From the NCBI RefSeq assembly GCF_014211975.1, contig NZ_CP060084.1:2232001-2296000 (forward strand): a stretch of 64,000 bases of DNA. The letters run 5' to 3'. How positions within the stretch are numbered: the stretch's first letter is position 1; each line of letters opens with the position of its first letter. Under the pieces are notes generated by a model. It was not told the origin of the DNA. It did not search any database and saw only the letters and a program-made list of their open reading frames with translations. Both the position numbers and the translations under genes were made by a program. The DNA comes from Teredinibacter haidensis (GTDB lineage Bacteria; Pseudomonadota; Gammaproteobacteria; Pseudomonadales; Cellvibrionaceae). Below are positions 20,701 through 32,700 of this stretch, one piece after another.

Positions 20701-23700
20701 TCTGAACCTGCGTCGCTGACGCTACCTATTGTGATATTTTGATTTGCTGTGGTTAGGCTTGCGGTTGCCGCACCTAAGTCCAAGTCAATACTGCCATTTA
20801 GGCTAATTGCCCCAGTATTGGCATCATAGGTGGTTGAGTTCAAATCAATATTGGCAGCCATCACACTTAGACTGCCGGCCACAATATTCTGCATATCCAC
20901 TTGGTTGGCAGAGACTACTTGCAGTGCTCCAAGTGCACCGTTGCTTGCCTGCCCAACATTACCTTGTATATCAACGTCGCCAGCGGTACCAGCTGTTAAT
21001 GTCATGTCATTAGCTTCGCTGGCTTGACTGTCCACTGTGCCGGTAAAGGTGATGTTCGCTCCGGCGGCATCGGCACCGCTATTGGTGGTGTCCACGCTCA
21101 TTGCATCGTTAAGCGTTAGATTACCGGCAAAGGAAAGACTGCCGCCTTCGGTAACGTAACGGCTATTTGTGGTAATACTTGCTGCGGTGTAAGACTGGTT
21201 ACCGCTGGTGGTTACATCGTTTAGAGTGATAGTTGCAGCAAAAGCGGTAACACTGGCAAGTGCGGTGGTAGATCCGGCATCGCCCTGCAGGTCAACGCCG
21301 CCGGTTCCCGCAGCGAGTACAATATCAGCGGTGCCGTTTAGAGTAGCGTCGAAGCTAATATCGCCCGCGCCGGTATCTGTATTGAAGTCCAAGCCGCCGG
21401 AAACTTGAGTATCACCTTGTATGAAGATAGCGCCATTTGTGGTGTCTATATCCAAGTCAGCTAGTTCGACATCGTTACCACCCGTAGACGTTCCTTGAAT
21501 ATCCACACTGCCGGCCGCGAAGGTGTGGCTATCTAGGGTATTGGATTCATCAATTAGGACTCCCGCTTCGGCTGTTCCGGTGCCAATAATCGTGATGCTG
21601 TCTGTGGTGTAGGTTGTTGCACCGGGAGTACCAGAACCTATGTGTATTGGGTCTTCACCCGCAAATGCACTGTCTACCCACACCCCATGGTCACCACCTT
21701 CCCCGACAATGCGAACAGTAGCTTCGGCGTAGATATCGGTGTTTTCAATGCCGACACCATCGGTACCCCCTTGAGCGGCATCCACTGTGCTGCTGCCGTC
21801 AACCCCTTTTATGCGGAAGTCTGCGGCAGAAATTAGCGTGGAATCACTGAGAAAAACACCATCCGCGTTAGTAGAATCTGCCTCGATGAGAATGTCACCC
21901 GCAGTCGTAGTCGCTTGAAGGTTATCAATATCGACGGCTGTACCATCAACAGCGCTACCGGTGAGTGTGAGGCTGGCCGCATTGATAAAGGTGTCAGCGC
22001 CATAGGAGTCGTCAATATCAATTCCGTCACCATCAGCAAGCCCTATTCCGGTTATCGATACAGCACCTGCAGAAGTGAGGCTGTTGGTATCAAAGTCGAC
22101 ACCGTCCGAATCTCCGCTAGCACCTTCCGCAGTGCCTGTTATGGTCACTGAAGTTGTGGTGGCGGATCCTATAGTCGCACTTTCAAGTTGGATACCGTCA
22201 CCGGATGCACCACTACCGTTGCCAGTCAGCACAATTGCACCACCGCGTGAATCCAGTATGGTTTCGTCGCCATCTATTCCCCTGCCCGATCCGTTGGCAT
22301 CGACATTATCACCAATAACGGTTAACCCACCTGTGGCGGCAACAATCTCTACATCTGGAGTATCATCAAAGTCGACACCTTCGCCAGAGCCGTAGGATGT
22401 GCCCGTAAGGGAGATAGCACCATATGAGCCGACGGGCGCACCGACGGAAACAAAAGTATTAATCAAAACATCGTTTTCAACGGAGATACCGTCTCGGTCG
22501 CCGTATTCGCTAGTGGAACTCGTAGACCCGGTACCCACAATGGTGATGTCGCCACCGTCAGTGGTTTGCAGCGTTGAAGAGGAAACCCAAACGCCTAATG
22601 AGGTGGTTTCATCCTGAGCGAGCATGGCATCAAAAACACCGCCTGTGCCGGTAATAGAAATATTGCCTTGCTCGGTTTCTATTAACACCGATGTGCGATC
22701 GCCTAGCGAAACACTACCAATAGCAACACCGGCATTTTGCGAGCTTGATACAGAACCGCCTGTGCCTGTAATAGTAATGCTACCAGCACCACTGGTTCGA
22801 ACCGTGGTAGTACCCGCTGTAGCATCGTCAATTTTTACCCCGTAACCTGAGCCAAACCCACTACGATCTCCTACCAGGGTAATATCACCGCCTTCTGCAT
22901 CGAGTGTTGCACCGTCATCAACGAGCACCGTCAAGCCAGAAAGATCGAGCTGAGCGCCATTGGTTGCTATTGTTTGAGATACCGTTACATCACCATTGGC
23001 AGCGGCATCAATTCCACTGGTAAACACGTTATCCCCGGGTGTACCTGCACCGCCCACTGTCGCAAAGGCGATATCATCGGCGCTAATCAATTCCACTAAA
23101 CCGGTATTGAGTGTTCCAGCTTCTGTTATTCCTGAAAGGTAAATATCTTCGTCATCTTGTGATACGAACCGAGTTGCACCCGCCGAGACAAGAGCCAACT
23201 CTGTGTTATTAATATTCAAACCGGAATTGCAAGTCGATGCAGCGCTACAGAGGAAAATATCCAGATCATTGGTTGCTGTAATTGTGGTTCGAGCCGTACC
23301 AGAATTAATGGCTTCAGTAATATCCAGGTTAACGCCACTGGAAATATTCACTGCGTCATCACTGGTAACAATTCCCGAAACGGCGCCACCGGCATCAAAC
23401 GGGTTGATTGAAACAACGTCAGTGGTGAGAGCGCCTGTGTAGGTTTGGCTGATATTTAATGTGAACGCATCACTCACATTGGCTGCGAAATCGTCGATTC
23501 GGTTAGCGCCATCTAACAGCACAGCGCCAGAGCCTCGAACAACCAGTTCATCCGCGCGAATATCCGTACTCGCAGCCTGCGTTGCACCTTGGGTAACATC
23601 GAGAAGGAGCTGTGCCGCCTCGATATTCCCTAATTGAATTGCCGTTGCACCGCTGCCTTCCCCGGCAAGCTGGGCATTCATATTTTCTGTATCGATATTC

Positions 23701-26700
23701 ACTGTGCCGGCAAACACGTTAGCGGCATCATCAAGCACAAAGAGGCCCTCACCGGCAACAATACTGCCATCGGTATTTGAGGCACTTTGTTGCACTATGA
23801 ACGATATATCGTCGGGTAAATCCAGAGCAGTCGTTTGCAATATTCCCGTTTCATTAGTGACCCCGCCGGTCGCATAAATGCCGTCTGTTGTAATACTCAG
23901 GGCACCGGTAATGAGGTTGTCATTGGTCAGTGTTACCGCAGCTACATCGGCAGCCGATGTAATGCTTTCTCCACCCGCATCACTAATCACCAGCACACCG
24001 CCCGCCAAATCTGCTTCTATAACGGTTTCAACGTTGAGATTATGATCCGTTGCGCGTAGGTCATTACCCACCATTTCCAATGAAATAACACCGTTAAGAC
24101 GAATCTCATTTGCTGCTGCTACCCCACTTCCTCCAGCGAAGAAATTACTACTGGTGCCACCCTCTATAAACTCGCCAGCAGGCAAGGTGAAGTCACCCCC
24201 GACCCGCAAGTAGGCACCCGTGCTTTGAGTAATATCACCGCTGGAATCCAGCGTAAAATCACCGCTCACATAGGTGTTGCCCAGCTCGGTTCCTCCGGCA
24301 TCCGCATTGGTGACAGAAACATTCGCGGCATCAAATGCGGTGGTATCAATCGTTAAATTACCATCGAGCGTAATCAAAGAGCCAATAGACTGATCCAGTA
24401 AACCGCCTACAGACAGTGTGACATTGGAGGCGCCTGCGCCATCGTTTAGGCCAGAAATATCACTGATATCACCAATGGTTAAGCTGTCGGCGTCAACAAA
24501 CGTAAGAGCGGCGTCAGACGAAAGAGTCGCAGCCAAAATATCGATATCATTGCCGGCATTGGTTAACGTGACATCACTGGAGGCTTCGAAACCGAAGTTA
24601 GTAACAGCAATGGAGCTGCCTGCAGTTATTGCGGAGGCATCACGAATGAGCACAGTATCCAAAACAACGCTGTTACCTACCGCGCCCGTAAAGGCAACAG
24701 AACCACCACCCGTGCCATCAATTGTGAGGTTATTGGTTTCTGCCGCTTGACTATCCAAAGTAGAAGTAAAGGTAACGGCACCGGCACCACGTGAAACGGT
24801 AAGGTCGTCATTCAGGGTGACTGCACCAGCCATGCGCACTGCACCGTCACCGGTTTGAGCATCAATAGTTAAACCGTCTAATACTATGTTGGTGTTGGTA
24901 ATATTGACACCGGCTACCGCACGGGTAGTTAGGTTATCAACCAATGTCGTTGTACCTGTACCGGCAGATTGCACCAGGCTTGCGCCGTTAAAGGTGGAAT
25001 CTAAAGTGACATTGGCAGCAGAGCCGATTACTACAGCGCCCATGCCATCAACCGCTCCCCAAGCCGCATCAAAATCAATATTGCCGATGCCTGCCGTCAG
25101 CGTCACGGCGTTGCTTTCACCGGTTGCGCTGTTGACTGTGCCATTGAATGCAATGGCTGCCCCGGCGTTTGCATTATCTGTGGTATCCACCACTAAGGCG
25201 TCTGCAGCGATTACATCGCCCGCAAAGGTAATAGCGCCACCCTCACTTAAGTAGGTGCTGTTGGTCGTGATTGCACTGGTGGCGGTATAGGTTTGCACGC
25301 CAGCCGAGGTTATGTCTTGTAGGTCAATGTTTGCTGCTGAAATTGCAACACTGGAAAGTGGAGACGCAGCGCCAACGTCGCCGCTTAAGGTTGCGTCCCC
25401 CGTACCCGCCGTTAGGGTAAGCGCCTGCGCCCCGTTGACGCTACTGCCGAGTGTTATAGTTCCGTTACCAGCACCGGTAGCCAGCGCGATATCACCGGTA
25501 AGCGTTACTGCTGTTGAAAAACTCAGGTCATCATTTGTGGTGGTGACATCGCCCGCCAGGCTATTCGCTCCAGCGCCCGTTTGACTAAAGGCTGCACCCG
25601 CATTGATGTCGCCAGATGCGCTTGTGGTGAAAGTGCCCGCATTAACGACGGAAGTACCGTTGGTTGTGCCGAGCAAAGCATTTACTGTGAGGTTTTGCCC
25701 GGTAAAACTGAACAAGTCACCTAAAGCCACTGCGCCCGAAAACGTCGTGGTGCCAGAACCCGCCGTTTGCGTATAACTGGATGCCGCCAGCGTAGCGTCA
25801 GCGGTCACATTAGTTGCAGAATTAACCAATAGGTCACGCAACGCATCTGTCCCACCCACTGCACCGTCAAAATCTATATTTCCGGTACCTGCCGTAAGGG
25901 TGACATCATTCGTTTCGGCGTTGGCTGAGTTCAAAGTACCGCCAAAGGTGATGGTCGCTCCGCCCGCGGCATTCGCTGTGGTGCTTAGCGTTAGCGCGTC
26001 TTCGGCAATGAGGTCGCCAGCAAAAGTGATGGCCGCCCCTTCGGAGGTATAGCTGCTATTTGTGGTGATTGAGTTGCTGGCGGTATAGGTTTGCGTGCCC
26101 GTGCTCTCGACATCGCTTAAGCTGATATCCGCACCCGATGCGCTCAAGCTAGTGAGTTTAGTGCTGCTACCCGCATTCGCGCTCAAAGTTACATCGCCGC
26201 TACCTGCCGTTAGGCTGAGGTTTTGACCGCCATCCACGGTAGGAGTAAGCACAATATCGCCCACTCCAGCGCCGCTGTTCATAAGCACATCGCCCACTAA
26301 TGAAATCGCGGTGGCAAAACTAATTCCGTTGTTGTTGGTCACCACATCACCGGCGAGGCTGTTGCTGCCGGCACCATTTTGTGTAAAGCCTGCGTCGGCA
26401 CTGATATCCCCACTTATGCCCGTCGTGAAGGTGCCGGTCTGCGTAACTTCCGCGGTGCCAGTCGCGTTCATTGCGGCGTTCATTGTGAGGTTTTGGCCGG
26501 TGTAATCAAAGCCGCCACTGAGCGTAGTTAATCCAGAGAATGTGGTGGTGCCTGAGCCTGCAGTTTGCGTATAGCTGACAGCATCTAGGGTGCTATCCAA
26601 AGTGGTATTTGCTGCCGAAACAATGGCTAACGCACTCAACGCGGTGCTATTACCAATCGCAGCATCAAAATCAATACTGCCTGTGCCCGCGGTTAGACTG

Positions 26701-29700
26701 AGGTTTTGTGTACCATCAACGGTTCCGGAGAAAGTAATATTACCGGTGGAATCTCCAGAGTTAATCGTTGCAGCGCCAGTTTGCAGTGCTACCGAGTCGG
26801 AGAAAGTAACGTTTGCGCCTGCACCTTGAGAGCCAAACCCACCCGCGATGCCGCCCTCGCCAGTAACTGCAATATTTTGTACATTAATGTTGCCGCCAGC
26901 GGTATTCACGGCGACATTTCCGGCATCACCACCGTCCGCGGTTGCATCCGAAGTGGCACCACCCGAAGTGGTAATATCCCCTGCGAGTGTGATAGTTGAT
27001 GCACCACCACTCACATCCAGGGTAACGGCGCCGCCCTCACTGCCCGTGGTCGACACATGTGTTGCACCTTGGGTGTCTATATCACCTGCAACACTCACGG
27101 AACCGTTGCTGTCAATATCCACCGCACCAGAAACTGCACCCGTGTTAACGGCGGCGGTGGTTGTTAAAGCCTGACCGGCGGCTAAATCGATACCACCTGC
27201 ACCGGCATTCAAATCTATTAATTGGCCAGAGGTAATAATCCCAGCATTTAGGTCGAGGCCCACAGCATCAAGCGTAACAGTGCCTGTTTCTGCCGTGAGC
27301 AAGCCATCCAAAGTAAAGGCCCCCGTGCCAGTAACTGTTTGATCAAAATTGGCTGACGAAACTACAGCGCTGAAGGTTACGGCATCTGCAGCATTAATGG
27401 TGATATCACTTAAAGCATTGGTTTGACCAACAGCGCCACTAACGCTAATGGAACCTGTGTCTGCAGTGAGAGAGAGGTTTTGTGTTCCATTAATTGTGCT
27501 GCCAAAATCTAGCGCTCCGCCATTACTGTCTATCGCGACAGCCGCCGTTGACAAGGTTGCTGCGCCATCAATATTAAAACCGTCATAGCCCGTAAAAGTC
27601 AGGCCATCCAATGTCACGGTACCCGCAAAATTACTGCCTGTATCACCATCGCCTAAGATGACATCACCGCGCAAAATGGCATTCCCTCCAGCATTGGAAA
27701 CCACCAAGCCAGAATTACCTTCTAGGGTGCTGGTGAATTCCAAGGTATTGGAAGTGGCAACGGTAATGGCAGCCCCAGTACCGTCACCTATTTCAGTACC
27801 TACACCAGCGCCAACAGCCCCGTTGAAGGTTACAGCGCCGGAACCTGCATTAATAATTAAGTCCTGAGCGCCGTCCGTGGTCCCGGTGAAAAAAGCAGCG
27901 CCATTATTGGTATTGAAAGCTACGGCAGCGGCAGACAGTGTGGTATCGCCTCCAATGGTTAAGCCGTCGTAACCTGTAAAGATTAAGCCGTCAAACACAG
28001 CATCGCCCGCAAGGTTTGTGGCCGTATCGCCGTCAGCTAATGTGACGTCATTCTGGAAAGTGACTGAACCTGTCGCCTCGCTGGCAACAATACCGCTGTT
28101 AGCCTCAACAGTTGACTGGAAATCCACAGCAGCTGTTGATGCAATACTCATCGCCGCCCCGGTTCCATCGCCTATTTCCGTGGTACCGCCCACGGCACCG
28201 GTAAAGGTCACAGCGCCAGCACCAGCATCCACACTTAAATCTTGTGAACCATTTAAGGTGCTCTGAATATCCAAATCACCATCATGGGTGTTTATGGTAA
28301 CCGCACTGGTTGAGAGCGTTACGGCGCCAGCAACGGTTAAGCCATCGTAGCCATCAAAAGTAATACCATCAAAAATAACACTGCCGCCCAAACTGGACGC
28401 CGTATCACCGTCATCCAGTGTGACATCACCGTTAAAAGTCACGTCACCAACGCTCGTGATACCCGAATTCGCGTCTAGGGTTGAGACAAATACCGTATCA
28501 CCTGAACCCAGCAATATTAGAGATGCTCCTGCACCATCACCAATGGCGGAATCACCGCCGACCGCACCGGTAAATGTTGTGGCAGCCGTGCCGGAATTCA
28601 CAGTGAGGTCGAGGGGTCCGTCAACGCTATCATTAAAATTAATAGCAGAGTCGACGCTTGTAATGGCCCTGGCAGGCGTTGCCGAGTTGAGCATATCCAC
28701 AGGAGAGTTGAAGGTAATCGCGCCCGCAGAGGTGCTTTCCACATTACCTAGTAGCTGAATATCTGTGCCGCCGGTTGCCGTGAAAGTTTGCGCACCATCA
28801 ATCACCAAACCACTGGCAGCTATAGTGAGTAACTGTGCCGTTACATCCAAGGCGGTGATATCAGAGTTGACTAAATCCAAGCCGTACAGCTGGGCTGTTC
28901 CGGAATCTAACGTTAGGTCATAGGGCCCTTGAATGGCGTTGTTCTCGAAGGTAAGCAGGCTATTGTTAGAGTTTATTTCTGCTGGGCCATTTTCTAATAC
29001 CACGCCACCGCTAAATCTTAGGGTGTCGAAACCGGAAAGGTTCATACCCCCTGCACGTCCCAGTGTCACTTGGCCGGCAAAGGTAGAGCCTACCGTACCG
29101 TTGTCCAAGGTTACATCGTCTCTGAAAATTACCGGCCCGGTAGCGGTAACCCCATTATTTGCCCCTAAGGTACTGAGGAACGTTGAGCCAGTGCCCCCTG
29201 CGGTTAAATTAAATGCTGTTTGTGCATCACCAGTAGCCCCCATATTGGAGACAGCACCCGTGAAGGTATTGGTACCGGTTCCGGCGTTGACGGTTATAAT
29301 ATTGCCGCCACCGTCGAAGGTGCCGTCAAAAGAGATATTGGAATCCGTGCTTTGAATCGTAAGATCAGCATTTGCTACCACATTACTGTGGAAGCTAATC
29401 GTACCTGCAGATGTGCTCTGTATATTTGATCCAAGTGTAATACCCAGCCCACCTGCGGTGTAATCCTGAAAGCCATCAATGACCATATTCGGCAGGACTA
29501 GCGCCGCGCCGGTAGCTACGGTTAAAGACGTAGAAGAATTACTAACATCAAGTAAACCGGTTACTGAGCCAGCAATGGAGGTTAGGGTAATATCATTGGC
29601 ACCAATCCCAATACCATTGGTTCCCCCTACTGTTGTAAGAGCGAAGTTATTGGCATCTGTATACTGTAAGGCGCCGCCAGTAAAACCTGCGGCCAAACTG

Positions 29701-32700
29701 GTAACGTCGTTGCCAACATTATTTAACGTTGCAAAACCATCTCCCACCAGCAACAACTGGCTGGCGGTGATAGCACCCGATTGGGTGATATGACCATCTG
29801 CATCTATGGTGATTAAACCGGTTGCCGACGAGGTGTTTACATCAACCTCATCCGAGTCCGTTAAGGTGACGTTAGTTGCGGCATCCACTTGCAGCGTATC
29901 GACATCCACACTGGCATCTACATCGGCGGCCTGAACAATCTGCAATGTACCTATAGTGCCCGCTGGGCCTGCTGCATCCAAAACAATATCTTGTAACGTG
30001 CCGCCGTTATTTGCAGTTAACGCAGCCGTGCCGCCAACCGTCCATTCACCGGAATCAGTAATCGCGTTGGTATCAACAACTGTCACATTCCCTGTTCCGC
30101 CGGCGGTTAAATCGAGAGTACCCAATAAATTGGCGGTCTGGCTTAAAATTATGTCGTTATTATCTGATACGGATAACACAATAGGCGTATTTTCCAAGCT
30201 CCATGCCGAAGCTTGGGTTATGTCGTCGTTCTCAGTAATGGTGACGGCTTGCGGAATACCACCGAAAGCCAAATCACCTAATACGTGGCTGGCATCATCC
30301 AAAATTATACTGGTACTGCCGGTACTACCGGCATTAAGAGTCGTATCACCGGTGGTTGTCCATGCCGCACCATCTGTAATATTGTCCGCTTCAGTAATAT
30401 TTACTGCACCACCGGTTACAATTAAGTTACCCATGACATTCGATGCATTCGTGACGGTAATCGTATTACTGTTTTCAGCGTTTAAAGTCACAGGTACGCC
30501 AGCAATCACCCAAGCAGAAGCCTGTGTAATGGTAGCATCTTCGGTGATCGTCACAGAGGTAGGAGTACCGTCGACAATAGTAATGGCAATGTTGCCTAGA
30601 GTATTGCCGCTTTCGGTTAGTAAAATATCATTTGCGCGGGCATTTAACGTTACAGGTGCCGCACCAACTACCCACGAACCAGACTGAGTAATGTCATTGT
30701 TTTCCGTAATCAATACGGATGAAGGTGAACCGTTAATATCAATATCACCCAGAATATTATCCGTATCGTTGAGACTTATTGCTGCTGTACCTGCATTAAG
30801 AATAACGGTGCCAGGCGTATTCCATAAGGTGGTGTAATCGGTAATGGCACTATTTTCAGTAATAGTGACATCCTGAGCGGTGAGCTGTAAGTCACCCATC
30901 ACATTACCGGCTTCGTCTAAAACAATATTGCCATCACCAGACACGCCTGAAGCGTAGGCATTTAAAATCGTTAAATCTGTTGTCCATGCGGCAAAATCTG
31001 TGATGTTATCATTTTCATTAAGCGTGACATCATCTACTGAAACTTGTAAATCACCCAACACATTGGAGGTGTTGGTTAATGTTAAATCGTATGTACGGCC
31101 AGTGGTGGATAATGTGGTATTGCCATGTGTCGTCCAGGCACCCCCCTGCGTAATATGATTGTTTTCGTTAATAGAAACAGCGCCAGCAGATCCCGCGCCG
31201 TTATTGACCTGTGTAATGGTCATATTGCCGAATGAGTTGCTTGTCTGATCTAACGTTATGGCTTGGTCATCTTCAGTAACCAGTACAATTGCATCGTAAA
31301 ATGTTTCCCAGGCTGCGTACTGGGTAATAGCATCGTCCTCTGTAATTGCCGTAGTACCGCCATAGCTAGAAGAGCTGTTGTCATCAACATACAAAGCACC
31401 GAGGCTATTACCGGTGTTGGTTAAAGTAATACTGTCAAAAAAGCGGAATGTGGTATTCCCGCCCGTAGTTAGCGTTGCTCCCCCACCTTGCGTAATATCC
31501 AAAGAGGATGTGCCGGAATACAACTCAAAGGTGCCACTAACGGTAGACGTTAAAATTTCAAGATCAGTCTCTGTGTGTAGCAACACATTATTAGCAGAAA
31601 CAAATTGCAATTGATTCCACTGATTATAGTCGGTGTTATTTAACGTAAGGTTATTTACCCCCAAGGTAAAGCTTGCCAAGCCATCGACTCGCACACCATA
31701 GGGACTGTTTGTTTGAGTTACATTACCGCCCGCTGTAACCGTTAAGTTTCCAGTTAAATCGGTACCGCGCCAACTGCCACTTTCACTATATGAATAAAAA
31801 TTGAATCCATCGGTCTCAACCAATGAGAAATCATTGGCTTGCTCAACAATAATATCGTTAAAATCGTTGTCGGCATCGGTTAGCGTAAGATCTTCAGCAG
31901 AATCAATATCAAAATACGAATCACCACTAACAATTAGTTCATTTGCTTGGGTAACCGCACCATTCGGAACGTCTACGGTTAAATCTTCCGTAATGGTCAT
32001 ACCGGGTAAATTTACTGAGGTAGCATTGTCAAAATATAATGTAACATTGCGTAAAGTACCCGCGCTTTCTAACCCGGAAAGTACCGCGTTGCCTGCATTT
32101 TCATTGCGGAAATCAACATCACGATAGCTGCCCAATCCGGTCGCGTCCATTGTGACAGTGCCAGCAAAATTATTGCCATTTTCACCAATTAGTAAATCGC
32201 TGTCTGCAGCAGTCACCGTAAAGTCAGAAGTACCATCAACGGTAATGGTGCCATCATCATTAATGCCGCTATTTTGAGTGATAGTGCCGCCGGCAGTAAA
32301 ATCTAAATGACCATCAGTGCCAGAAACATCAAGATCATTAACATCAATATTAGAATCTTCACCCAAGGTAATTGTCGAAGCAGACGAAATTATTAAATCA
32401 CCGTCGTTAACGGTAATATCAGAATCGAACCCGGTGTAAAACAATCCCACATCCGACGTAATTGAAAAATCGCCTCCAACCGTTATATCAGCATAATTTT
32501 CCAAATAAATATTGCCTGCCGTGTTACTTATTGTAAAACCTGCATCTACAACAACCGTCTCGGCATAGTCAAACCAAATGGCGCCGCCTGCCGTCAGGCT
32601 ATAACTTCCTTGAACGTCTGTTGCATAAATTTCAACATCATCAACATCATTTATAAGAACGTTGTTGGCATTACCAATACTTATTTGGCCAAAATCATTG